Part shown: one piece after another, positions 1 through 14,200 of the stretch | How positions within the stretch are numbered: position 1 is the stretch's first letter | Layout: every line of letters begins with the position of its first letter | Source: Schistosoma haematobium | Taxonomy: Eukaryota; Platyhelminthes; Trematoda; Strigeidida; Schistosomatidae | DNA: 64,000 bases | NCBI RefSeq assembly: GCF_000699445.3 | Contig: NC_067197.1 | Span: 30,859,809 to 30,923,808, forward strand | Direction of reading: 5' to 3' | The notes under the pieces: generated by a model | Seen by the model: only the letters and a program-made list of their open reading frames with translations | Database searches by the model: none | What the model was told of the DNA's origin: nothing | Position numbers and translations under genes: made by a program

Positions 1-706
1 ATTGGTACATTTGTTAGGTTGATCGATTACTCTACAGAAAGATAAGGTGTGATAGTTACGAAACTTTCTTTTCAAGTTTACATTCAGTGCTACATATTAA
101 TCAAAAGGGAAGCAAGAAAGTGTTTTCATTCTAGTATGTGAAGATAGCACTTGAATATTAGCTTATATTATTTGGATATATATGGAAAATCAAGTATATT
201 ACTTGACTTTCGATAGGACTGAACGGTTGAATTCGAGATGGTCAAGTTACGTTAATAAACTGAATCCCAGTGGATAAGTCTTTACAACACATCTATAAAA
301 TTTTGATATAACGCAATTTATTGTCATTAGATATCATGAAAATGAACTAACTTCATCACGTAGAATTTATATGAATTCATAAAAATCTGACATTCTGTAA
401 GAATCCATTATTTAAGCGATTTACAACAAAAGAGGTGGACTTATTTGGGCTTCTATTATAGTTTACTAGTAAATAAAGTGCTACAACGTCAAATGATTAG
501 AAATAATCTAAAGCTACCGTCGTCCTTCTTAGTTATTACGGTTCATGTTTGTACTTATAGACACCTTTATGTATGAAATAATCACAAAACATTGAGGAAT
601 AAAACACTTAGAACTTTCGTCGTAAGAACTATTTGACAAATGTGATCGTGTGTCATAGAGACGAAATGTGTCGAAACTAAGAAGGAATTAATAAAATTTG
701 TTCTAT
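1..706. other. CPSF1 3' flank or last intron
   Basis: AT-rich sequence with no convincing exon. A minus-strand AATAAA lies at 317-322. If the donor at 778 is used, this stretch is intron or holds the final CPSF1 exon. Confidence 0.4.
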
Positions 707-917
707 TCAGTATATCATACTGTAAATATCCGGTAACTTCAAAAAAAGGAAACATAATAAATTAGATAATAAACATACACTTTCTAAACTTTGACCGGAT
801 TTTTTAGCTATCTCTAAACGTTGACAATGTGGTAAAGTTAGATAACGCCAAATTAAATCACCGTCTGCAACTTTACCGCATGGATTAGCTAATTCTGGTT
901 GAGGACGATTATATGAC
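707..917 (-). CDS. CPSF1: CPSF1 exon 28, last exon found, 3' boundary uncertain
   Basis: Encodes [20 protein letters not shown] and IAKKSGQS, matching [20 protein letters not shown] and AKKIGTTP near the CPSF160 C-terminus. Reading on gives a TGA at 707-709 after a tail that does not resemble the conserved DDLLETDRVTAHF ending. A GTATGT donor starting at 778 would cut the exon at 779 in phase 0, implying a further exon that I could not find. Confidence 0.8.
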
Positions 918-3900
918 CTAGAGAAAAGTCACATTAAAGTACAAATCATTATTATCATACGATCACGTTTATAATATACTGACATGATAGCTGTGAAATA
1001 GTTTTGTAAATTCGAATTTATATTTTAAACTGTGAAATATTACTTATTGAAGAATTAAAAAGAGGATACCAGATTACTTATCTAAAAGTAGACATAACGT
1101 CATCTATTATGCGAAATTCCCATATGTGCATATGCTACTAGATGACGATGAGGGAAGAAAATGAACAGACTTAGATTTATGGAGTTGTAGGGCTTGTTGA
1201 ACTTCATTTATCTAAGACAACCACTGAAAAAATGGAAGCACTAAACAACCGTTTCGTCCTGACCACTGAATCAGGATCCAAGGGTGTACAAATTCAACTT
1301 TAATCAATCCATGATACAGAGCCAATATTTTCCATTGTCCTCGGTGGGTATCCCCTCCTTATACCCGACACGGTGAGGATCTGTTATTAGTGGAGTTCGA
1401 GGCAGTTATTCAGTAAAGGTAATGAATGAGGGTTGTGTGATATCCTGAATTGACAGAAGTTAGACATAACTGTTGAATGCCAACTCAGTGATCCAGAGAT
1501 TAAGCGTTCAAGTGCAAGATGAAGGTTATGGGTTCGAATATTGGTCGCAAGTGTTGTGGATGCGTACTGTTGAGATATAGATATATTCGAAAACCGAATA
1601 TGAAAAAGTAGTAGGATCCAACCAGCTGACTGACTACTAAAATTATCACTAATGAAGCATTTTTAGTTGGTTGGATTTTTTCCTACACATTTGAGCTTAT
1701 GTATGATGAACCACTATTTTGGCTGAAAAGAAGAGTAACATGACAAACATTAGTGAATATTATTCCGCCTTTAGTTAAACAATAAGGTTTTTTGAGGCAA
1801 ATAAATTAATTGTATTAAGTGATAAGAGTTATCAGTCAACCAAAAATTACTATAAAGTGTAGTTTTGTTACGAACAGAGAGTGAAATAAACCTCAAGATA
1901 AAAAGGTCAAGATATATCAAGTTAAGCGGTTAATATTAAACCATACAAATAATTGTATTCTTCGTATTTGACTCCAAGGGGAAACAAAGGTTCATGATAG
2001 TAAATATTCGGTGACGTAGTTTAGAGTAACCGGGATATGGATATGAATCTTGCTTATCCAACTACGAAGTAGTGAACATTTTTCTGTCTTGTTGGAGGTC
2101 TGGTGAAGAGCCTGTATATTTGTTTGAAATCATTACTAAATGACTAAGAAATCACAAATATAACAATCTAACTCGGTTGTTTAACTTTGAACCATACTTT
2201 TTGATGTGAGAACTAATGGTACTATGCAGATGATCGATTCAAAGTAGATGAAATGAGGTTCCTTCCTGGTACTCAATAACTGAAACCCAAACCAATGCTA
2301 CGCATCAGTAAGAAGTACACTAACATAACATCAATGAAACTAATAACTACTAATAATTTAAAGAGAGAGCCAACTTAGTGGCACAGTAGACTACGTAATG
2401 AAGAAACTAGTCTCTTCCGACAATAAGTCACTTTCTCCCTTTATATATATAATCAAAGGGTTAGATATAGGTAAGTACAGAATTTCGACAATAATGTGAC
2501 TATCTAATCAGAAAAGTAAGAGATATTAATTTTTCAGACTAATAATACATATCTAGTAATATAAACCTGAAATGATATTTTGAGGAAATTAATCAACCTT
2601 TTTACAAGTCCTACAAAATAAGAACCAATCCACAATGAATTATAAAAAAAGACTCACCAACATGATTTAGGCGGCATACCACATATAGGTCCAAGATGAT
2701 GGATTAAATTTTTCTCAGTTATACGAAGGCGACTATACATTTTATCACGTATAGGACCGATTCGGTAAATAGAACCATTCTGACTGCCTAAAATATTGTA
2801 TTTAAAACAAAATGCAAGACCAAGCTTTTAACATCAAAGAATGAAACTACACACACATAAGAACGAACAGCTCATACTTTGGGTTGTTACAAAAAGACGA
2901 AGAATATCAAGAGGGCTGTAAACGTTTGGAATTATTTAGTGAAGAATTATTGTTTATATTTTTATGGTGTAATTATATGACATTTGGGTCATTGTATCCT
3001 TATATTTTCCTAACTGTAATCTTTCGTTCGACACATAAACTACCGTTATTTCTTGAAGATACAACAGATATTTCACAATAATCACTACATGCATAAAACA
3101 ATAATATTTGTGAGATATGAAATTATCCAAATGTTAACATGACAAACCATATTGTCGCGTTCTTTTTGAATGCTGAACACCATTTCATTTTTGTGTATTG
3201 GACATTTTACAAATCTCGAGGGTTCGTTCACTGTCTTTTTCGACAATACTACCAACACACATCTTAATAAGAAATGGGATGTTAGAATTTATTCACCGCT
3301 CACTAACTGCTTGTTCTGTTGACCTCAAGTGTGGCTGATTTATTGTTCATTAGTGTGTGGCAACTGTTGACATGTTTGTTTTTGGCTGTTTTCAACTATA
3401 ACCTGATCTTTGACATTGTAGCTGTGTTTACTTTCTTCTTTACCACAAGTTATGAATATTCCCCACCATCTGAAATTCATATGGGTGTAACCGATCTTAT
3501 TTCTTTGCTCGTTCAATAAGTAATCAGTTTATTTACGAATGTCCTGAAAATATATGCTATTATTCTTCAATAAGATAATATGTATAACAGATAAATATCC
3601 CCAAAAAGAGTAACAATAATAGTGACAATCACAGACAGTTTATAGCATAAATAAAATATAGTCCAAATAAACATACAAAAACACATTAAACTAACCAAAA
3701 TATATAGACTGTCTAAATTTCTCTGGATCAACACCAGAGTTAGGATTGGTGGTCCCTTGTTGTGCAGCTGTAGATTGTTGTTGTGATTGTTTTAAGTTAT
3801 TCATTTGACTAACAGAATCAACAAGACTTATATTATCTAAAATAGTATTAGTAGGATTTTGGTTGGTCGCTGAAGTTCCTACTGTCAATGTTGACGCTGT

Positions 3901-6900
3901 AGTTGTTGACGAAGGTTTAACTGAGAGTAAAGCATGTCTAAGTCGATTGGCCACACGAAGTGAACAGGTTGCACGAGATGGTAAACGCATATCTGCACAA
4001 CGAACAAGCCGTCTTCCAGAACGACTTGAAGGATCTAATGGATCATAACTATAGATGGTAACATTGCCCAATTCATCAGATACTGCGATCAATTTGAGAT
4101 AGGAGAAAAAACAACACATATTTACATGAAATCTATTATTATGTGAAACCTCAGCACATTTTCTAAGGTTTGTACTATTAATGGTTTACTACCTTGACAG
4201 ATATAACTCAAAGTCTGTAAGAAGATTCAAAAGAAATTAAGCGTTTCTCAGCAGTTGATTAAAAAGATCAGTTTTATGAAAGCGAAAATAGTACTGCTAC
4301 TATTGAAAGAAATGGAATTATCATAGATTGGATGTAATGCGAAACAGCAAAATTACGAGCACTTAATTAATTTGTTAAACTACACATTAAACTGGTTAAG
4401 AATAAAGGATTTCAGTGGTTGCATGATACGTGAAAGCAAGCTAATTTAAGCGAAATTAAAAGTTATTAGCTAACAAATATGTATGAAGAATACAAATGGA
4501 ATATCTAAAATAATAAGCGAATGTAAATTTAAATAATAAAACTGATACAGAGATACATCTATATGTATAGATTGAACCATTTTATCACATTGTAAATCTC
4601 ATATTCGTCCACGGCCATACATACACACAATGATACACAAAGTAATACATACGAAGGTTATCAGAATTATGTGATATATTTGCGCAATACATTTTGAACA
4701 AACTGATCACACATATCCTTGTTAAGAACATTTTGTATATGAAAATTAAAAGGTCAACTAGACAGGTTAAGGGTAAGTCATAACAAAGGAAAAAATATTA
4801 AAGTACACAAAACAAATGTGATTACTACTCTGGATAATAAATCAGTATTACCAGAGTAGGTTAAGTGTAAGGACAAATTGTTTTTGAACACATAAAGGGG
4901 GTTTCAATTTCCGTATAGCCAAGGCTTCAATAAACTTTACATTCGTATATATAGTTATATGGAAAATGTATGTCTATAGAAGGATAGAATGGATTGTATC
5001 ACAAAAATGGATTCGACAATAAATAACAAATGAGGTTAACGTACTAATCAAAGGGTGTGTTAAGGACAAACTTTCGCTTTGGGCCACTTCAATGTGTATC
5101 TATAAATTTACTTGCTCATGTGGGGCATGTTACATAGGCCGCACAAGGCGATCATTATCCAAACGCATCTCGGAACATTATCCGGCTTGGCTCTTGAAAG
5201 GGGAGCGAAAAACAATAACGAGTTCTATACAGGAGCACTTAATCAACTGTGGACATATCGCTCCAAAAGACTCTTCATTTAAAATAGTTTACAGAGTCAA
5301 AGGAACTGGATCGAAGGGGGTTCGAATCAATATTTTATGCACCGCAGAGGCATTGGCAATCCACAAACTAAAGCCTGAACTTTGCGTGCAGAAACGGTTT
5401 GTCCAACCTCTCATCCTTCCCTGGCCCTAATTCCCTTAATGGGTATGTTTCTAGGTGTTTTTTTACATGCACTTTTATTATTACTATTTTGCACTTTAAA
5501 CTCTAATCATTTATTATTACTACCTTTTACAAGTTTTCTTGATTATTATTCAGTCTATTATTATGACCTTTGTTGTTTTGTCGTTTTTCTTCATATCTGC
5601 TTCAATAAACCTTAGTTTACATCTTAGAAGGCTTTTGTATAACACTACAAATGCTGATTTGATATCAACCTTATGACCCGTCTCAATCAAATGTTTCGCA
5701 ATGGATGATGATGTCCGTCTATCCTGTGATCTTATTTGACCATTGGAATCCACTTGCTTCTGCAACTATTTTGGTATGTGTTCACCCACCTTTAATTGCA
5801 AATCACGATTGCTCCTCCCTATGTACGTGTTTCCACACATACATGTAAATTGATAGACACAATGGGATGTGACAATCGCTTTCGTGCTGTTTGGGCTTTT
5901 GGTGAAACATAGACCTTGTCTTTTCGATAATGACAAGTTGGGCTGCATAAAATGTCCGGTTGATAGCTGATTTAAGTCTCCGTTTCAGCATGAGACTATT
6001 TGTGTCACCTCTGAATGGTAACGTAATATAAACTCGCTTTTTGGGTGCCAAAAGCGTCATAGGTCTAGTCGTATTGTAACCTTTAAAGAATAACCATTAT
6101 TCATTAATGTATCAGTCAAGAGCTTCGTTTCTACTTAAATAGTATCACTAGTACAAATACGACTGATTCTATTGAATAAGCTCTTTATTAAACTGCGTTT
6201 ATAATGAATAGGGCAGTGACTCTGAAAATTAAGATATTGTCCTGTCCATATTGGTTTTCTATATATAGCACGTTTGATGGAACCATCATCTCTCCTAGTA
6301 ATCAGGATGTCAAGAAAAGGAAGTTGGTTGTTCTTCTCTTCTTCACATGTAAGAGAAATGTGCTTTTGACTACTATTGAATTCTTCTAACAAGCGGTTTA
6401 TGTCTTCAATTTTATCACCTATGATTATTATGTCATCTACATATCGTTTATACAGACCCATCTTTCGAATTGAGTCTCCAACTAAATTTTCCACATATTC
6501 CATGAACACATCAGCCAGCAATGGTCCTAGAGGGCTGCCCATAGCTACACCATCTATTTGTCGGAAGTGCTCACCTTCAAAAGTGAATTTTACATTATCT
6601 ATACACTATAATTATAAGTCTATAAGAGCGTTAACAGGAAATGGCAGTGGAAGGTTATTCAAAGAAATATAGTCACACAAAATATCAATAGTTTTCCTGA
6701 AAGGTACATTTGTAGATAAAGTGTTCACATCGAAGGAGCACTTTGTCTTTATATTTATGTCCTTTAAGTATTTAATTAATTCAAATGAGTTCATGTGCAT
6801 GAACGACACAGTCCAATAATTTCTTAAAATCTCGTCCAGTCAGTATATGTATGTATACTTCAAATTAAGTGGCATTTCAACTAAATTATGGCTTGTACTT

Positions 6901-8260
6901 CAGTACAGAGTTTTACCATGGCCGAACAATGTTGGAATATTTCTTATTTAAAAAGACATTTGTCATATAATGGGGGTAACGAGTATTTAAGAATATATTG
7001 GGACTTTATTCTTTCTGCTTTCATAAGGGCTGCAAACAAGTTTTCATGAGTTAATTAGTCAATCACAACTAGAGTCTGACACAGACATACGTTGATCCAA
7101 CTTGCTATGGTACACTAGTACGACGAGATTAAAAAATATATGAATAGAAAAAGTTAAAATAATTGTAATAACCATCATAATGAGAAGGACTAAACACCGA
7201 GAATATAGTCCGAGAAGAGGGAAAGGAAATATATGAATGAAGGAATACTGGAACTTGAAATCTAGATGAAAACAGAGAGTGAACGGTTTTCAACCAACGA
7301 TTATGAGATAGTCTGCAACTACAAATATTGGCTCAGATCAACCGTCAATAACTTCATGGACTGATGGCACAACTTAGTTTGACCGCCTCTAACTTTATTC
7401 TAACTTGCTCGTATATCTAATTCATTGTGATCGTTTGCGTAACACGTTGTCAGGAAAATCAACTTTAACTTAAATATTCAATTGCTAAAAACTTATTTTT
7501 GTAATAGACTGGTTCACCTGATACGAATCCCTGCTTGTATGTGTTTAAATAAGTCTCACATAAGTATACCACAGCTGTTGTATAATCACATTCTTAAGGT
7601 TACCAAAAACAAACAAAAAGAAACAGTAAAACCACAACAACAATAACTAACCCATGAATCCTAAACGTCGACCATCTACAAAAAAGTTGGATGTATACAC
7701 TTCTCTAGAGATATTATCTCGACTGACAACAGAGAGAACACGTAAATCTGATTGAAATCTTAACAACTGAACAGATTTTAATACATCAGCTGCTAAAACT
7801 AAATTTTTCACACATAATAAATTATGGATGTATAATTCCGAGTCAACAAATGCTACACCCACAAGATCAGTATTCTTCAATGTCCAAATATAGATCTAAG
7901 AGAGAAAAGAACAAAATGAATTATGTACAACACAAGTTTAGAATAGTAATACTATATTTAATAAAATAAAATATATATGATGCGTCGTTCTATTGAATAA
8001 AGCTATCTTAATATAATAAGTTCATTATATAAATGGAATAGTAACATCAATTATTTTTTTAAAAGATAGAAAGAATAAGTAATCATACATTAATTTGAAG
8101 AAGGTAGATGATGCATGGTATGTACAACTATGACAAAAATATCGATCTGGTAAAGTAATAAGTAAGTTTTGTTTTACTATGAGCAAAAGCAAACTAACAT
8201 GGAGTAGAGACATCCACAGGAATGGAGTTATCGATTTGACATCAGAGAGTTGATGAAGAA

Positions 8261-8294
<34 letters not shown>

Positions 8295-11200
8295 TGGACA
8301 AGAATCAAGAAAGGAAGAACAATAAGTTAGCTATTAACAGCAGCCAAACAAGAACAGAGAAATTCAAGTCACAAACCGAATACACAGAAGCAAACATGCA
8401 AGTGAAGAGGAGCATGAGAGCCGATAAGTGGGAACATGTAGAAGACCTGGCAATGACAACGGAAAAAGCTGCAACACAGCAAATACGAGACAACTATGTG
8501 ATATAATGAAGAAACTAGCAGGGAAATACAGTAAACCAGAGAGACCAGTCACGGACAAAGAAGTCAAGCCAATCACTGAGATTCGAAAAAGAAACGGAGG
8601 AATAGGTGTGTAGAACACTTTGAAGAACTCTTGAATACGCCAGCCCCACTGAACCCACCGGACATCGGGACAGTACACACAGAAATTCCTATAGTTATCA
8701 CTCTCCTAACGATCGAAAGAATCAGCATGGCCATCACACGAATCAGGAATGAGGAATTGGACGGCCTAGACATTATACCAGCTGAAGCATTGAAGTCAAA
8801 CATAGGGGCAACTGCAAAGATGCTCCACGTTCTATTTGTGAAGCTTTCGAAGGAAGAACAGGTCTTGACAGACTGGGAAGAAGGATATCTCATCATGATA
8901 CCAAAGAAAAGAGATCTGAGCAAGTGTGAGAACTACAGAAGCATCATACTACTATCGGTACTGGGAAAAGTCTCCAACAGAGTGTTTCTGAACCGGATGA
9001 AAGATTCAGTAGATGCCCTACATTGAGACACTAAGGATCATTGTTGAACGGTCGGTTGAATGGAACTCATCACTATACACCAACTTCCTCAACTGTAAGA
9101 AAGCGTTTGACAGTGTGGACGGGAGAACCTTATGGTACCTTCTTCGACACTATGTAGTGAGTAGTTGAGATCATCAACATCATACGGAATTCATACAACG
9201 GACTACACTGTAAAGCCGTCCATGGAGAACAGCTGACCGATGTATTCCAAGTGAGGACGGTTGTTAGACAAGGCTGCTTACTCTCCCTCTTTCTATTTCT
9301 TCTTGTAGTCGATTGTATTAGGAAGACGTCCGCTCCTCAGGGGGAGCACAGAATACAACAGATAGCCCGGATGCAAATAGACGATATGGACGTGACAGAT
9401 GACCTAGCTCTTTTATCCCATACACAACAACAAATCCAAGTGAAGACGGCCAGTGTAGCAACAACCTCTATAGCAGTAGACCTCAACATACAAAAGCAGA
9501 AATGCGGGAATCTTAAATACAATGTGCAACAACAGAATCACACTTGGTGATGAAGCTCTGGAAGAGGCGGAAACTTTTACGTGCCTGGACAGCACATTGA
9601 TAAACAAACAGTTTCTGGTGTAGATTTGAAGACACGGATTAACAAAACAAGGGAAGCATTACTATATTTGAAGAACATATGGAACTAAAAAACAACTGCC
9701 AACCGACATCAAAGTCAGAATTCATAATACGAACGTGAAGACAGTTGTATTTTACAGTTCTATTGTACTTGGAGAACTACTACTACAACCATCATCAAAA
9801 AAGTACAAGAATTTACAAACAACAGTCTACACAAGATACTCCGTTGGTCGGATACTATCAACAACAACCTACTATGTCAGAGTACAAGCCAGATTCCAGT
9901 TGAAGAGGAAATTAGGAAAGGACTTTGAATGTGGATAGGATATAGAATGCGGGAATCATCAGAGTGCATCACTAGGCAAGTGTCAATCTGGATTCCTGAA
10001 GGGTGTGCAACGAAAAATTAAATATTGCACTTAATTGAAAAGTGAAGGAGATATTTATAAGATTTAAATTCTAAGATGAAAGAATGTAGCCTAGGTGTGA
10101 TTTGTTTTGAAGATAAAAAAACTAGAACAAAAAGAGTAATCTGTAAATAAAATTATTTAAGAGTCCTAAACATCATCATGTGACATCTTTATACAAAATA
10201 TACTGTTTTAGTAAGTAAAGTTTATGAATTGATTAGTGTGAACAACATCAAACTACTACATTGAATCATACGATATAAACAAGTTTTGACATAAAGAAAA
10301 CACGGTTATGAGCAGTGGTATTCAATTGTATTTGAGTGAATGAAAGAAACAATCAAGAATATCTGAGACTATTTAATAAAGATTTGATTCTATTATTGTT
10401 AGTTAACTCTTGTATTTTGTTGTCACGTATTTCAACACGAGCGAATTGCATTGGATCACTTTACTTGACTGTGACTACATGTATTTTTGGCTAAAATGTG
10501 ACTTGAAAATCGTACTGGTTGGACGGATATCTAATAAAATTTAAAGCTTTATTATTAATTGAGTACTCATTAAAAATATTCTATTAGTCAGAGATCTTAT
10601 TTATCAACGGACATAGACTACTGTCAAAAGAATCTGGGCCCCCAAATGCCCTGGTACGACCGAGAGTGGGGAGAGTCCGCTCTCCCTCTAGAAATGCTCT
10701 CACATGGCCACGCGTATATAGCCTCTGCCAGGGAAGTCCTACTCACTGCCTTCTCGAGGTGGGGGTGTTGTTTACGAAAATGAGAGGACGAAAAGCGAAT
10801 GTCCGGCGCTTTAACCGGATTCAAAACCAATGGTGCACATGGGCTCCAGTATCCTGAGGGAACAAATGGCGTATAAACCAATTGTTGGTCACCGGCTTCC
10901 ATGCGACTGCATCTCCTTACGATGCTCCACTACCTTGTGGGTCAGAACTTGAGGTCGGAGGCTCCGGGTGTGGCCCCCTAAGATAACCACCTGCTTCGGT
11001 TTGAGCACCCGGGCAGTATCACAGCCCTCACACATATCGAATGAGATTTGTGTGGCGCATATGTATTTGGTGCCTCCTTGTACCAATATCTATGTGTTAA
11101 AATAAATAAATAAATAAAGAATCTGGAAAGAGGTAACTAATCAATCGTTAAAATGGCTTATGAAGGTTATCCATTTGGTTATTGATCGAAAAGGGTTTTA

Positions 11201-14200
11201 TTCTGAACCGTACAGGATACAATATCACTCGCAAGTGATATGATTCAAATAACAGTAAAATGGAACCATCGGAGAATAAACAAGTCATCTAATTATAGTA
11301 AAATCTTTATGATTTATTCGAAAAGAATTAAATCTAGGTTGTGTTATTTGAGGAAACTGGAAATACTTATCATCAAAATTGATATTAAAGAGATTAACAA
11401 TTGTATAGATGAATTATAATGAGATCAGAAAACCAGACGCAAAGATTTCACGAAATCTTTGGTCGCGATTTATCTTAATCATAAGAATTACTTTAAGGAG
11501 TGATCAGTTTAAGAAGCAACAAATTGGTTACTGATTACAATAACATTTTCACAATTACCTTTTGTCCGATTGCACTGATTAAATGACCCTGACAGCTAGT
11601 TAAAGCTGTCACTGGACCCTTTTGCTCACCATCATGTATAATTTTCAATTTATGTCGTGTAAGTGGTTGACCAGGTTCTGGTACTACATCAATCACGTCT
11701 AAAATTAGAATTCGTCCACGTACAGGTATTTCTTCACCATACGATAAATTTGCACCTAAAGCCAAATAATCTTTTGTACCATGAAACGTCTCTTCAGATG
11801 CTAATTGTGCTGTAATCAAACATGTGACAACTTCCCACGGTTCAAATTCAATGCTAAAAATAATTGAAGTAAATAATAATAATACAGAGTAGTTGAGATA
11901 GAATGATAACAGATTATAAATAAGTACTTTTGATAAGTTAATTAAATCGTATAAAATTTTGGAGTGTAAATCCTAAGAAATATTCAAGATGAAAAGATTA
12001 TACTGGATCTTCTACATTTTTTTAAAGGATACGATGAAAACTATTTTGAGATGAAAGTCAAAATAATTGTAGTGAATAACTATTTCAACTGTTGTACACC
12101 TTAAGTAGATCATTACTATTTTGTTTCAATTTTCCATTATTTCACAATAAAATATTATACTGCTGATTCCAAATCCAAACTTCTTTATTTTTCATTTGGG
12201 TGTTAATACATTATAGCTTATTCGAGGGATTGCTTAATTACTACAATAAAACAGTTCAAATTTGAATTTAGAAATGTAGATTATATGTTAATGAATATCC
12301 AAACTGTGTAAAGATACTAATTAGCATGCAAGCAAATTATACAAATTAGAAAATATACAGATCAAAGGAATTATTAGATAACAATAACAGAACTATAGAA
12401 TTCAACGTTATTAACTTTAGAAGTGGGGAATTCCTAACACAAAAACATGAGAAAAATCAACAAGCACTAACATCGGTTAACGAAGTTTACCTCGTACAGA
12501 ATCATTTGTCATAAACAAACACATCATTATGACAAGAAATGAACAGTATAAAAAGCAAAGAGTTGAAATGATATTGAAATTGTAAAATATGATGTAAACC
12601 AAATCTTAGTCTGGATTTCATAATTCTTCTTTATAAATAGAACCGGATAGTAAAGCTAAAGAAAATTTTTAATAAACAATAATACTAAAACTATTAACTT
12701 ACAGCGTATTGGGAATCAATAGCCATGGGGATTGTTTATTACGATGATTAGCATTTAAATTTGGTGCATACATTTGTAAAGAGTAATAGTCTAAGGTTGG
12801 TAGAACACATGTTTTAGGACGAACTAAAACATCTTCTTCTTTATTACCTTCAGCATTTAATCGAAATACAGATTTACACGGTTCTGAATGAATACCGACA
12901 ACAGCGTATGTCTATGATATAAACAAATTTATATGGAAAATCATTGTTATTCTGGTATGATCTACGTACATTGTATTGGGATATACATAACTTTCAAATA
13001 AGATTACAATAGTACATTTATATTGTAAGATATTAAGATATATTCTCTGAAGGACTAAAAAAACGCCAGTACTATAACCTTGAGTTACACTATTTGTGAA
13101 TAAGTGATATTACTCGGTTGCCTAAAAACAAACAATTGGAGTTGGGTTTTGAACGCATACAACTCAAGTAATACACATTCATCACCAAGTCATTGTCTTT
13201 TTTTTAAAAGTTCTATATTCGATAAGTTCTGATTGCATTGAGCAAATCACTAAAAAATATCATATTTCACTTCATTATTACACATTTAAGGTAATATGAA
13301 ACTACGAGTATTATGTATACAAGGAGTATCATGATTATCTTAAGTAAACAGTTTATAAAAATTTAAAATAAAACAATATTGTTACAAATGCGTTCAATTA
13401 GTTTACACTAAACAACTTGAAAAATCTTATCATTATATAAATATCTTAAACTTAATTAATATTCACATTATACAATCCCCAAACTAGAATATGCAACAAT
13501 GAAACCAATTCCCTTGTAGTATACATATAATTCATAGATATTGGGAAATAATTTGTGTTTGTATCATTTCATTGATAATAAGGATAGGAACTGATTAGTT
13601 TCTTTCAGATACATGTACATCCTGAGAGGATTGAATCGAAATTACTATATAACCACAAGTATACGGGAAAGTTGGATAGTGGCTAGCTGTGGAATCTAGA
13701 ACGCATGTTCTGTTCAGTTTGGGACTATTTGGTTAGATGTATCTGTATCCCAGCGTTGATGTTTAGCCAGGACTCAAACCTAGTACATTTCACTTTAAAT
13801 GGCCAATGAGTTATTTACCAGGCTACTGAACCGAGATAACCACTGGCTTGTGCGACGGGGATGAGAATAATATTTAAAATGTATCTCCATAGTGATTAGC
13901 TGTCAGTTATTTCCATTCATAGACGTTTTTGACCAGTTTTACGGCTGAGACTATTTTATTCGATTTATGAAATTAAAAACAATCATTTCTCATCTTTTTA
14001 AAAGGTAGACAAGGACGAAGATAATACCGACTACTGTAATGCTTATGGTTGTATTTTTCAGTATTTAGGTTCACAATAGGTCGGGGACGTTTTATAAGAC
14101 CATATAAGTACACTATATGGTTGATTAATTTAAAAAATATGAATATTTATTGCATTATTTGCACAAATGATGAAACAGGTTTGAGAGCGCTACAGAATTA

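Noticed and set aside
10624..11086. Open frames inside the GC-rich repeat as genes
   Set aside because: Frames occur on both strands at similar length and match no protein family. They reflect GC content, not coding.
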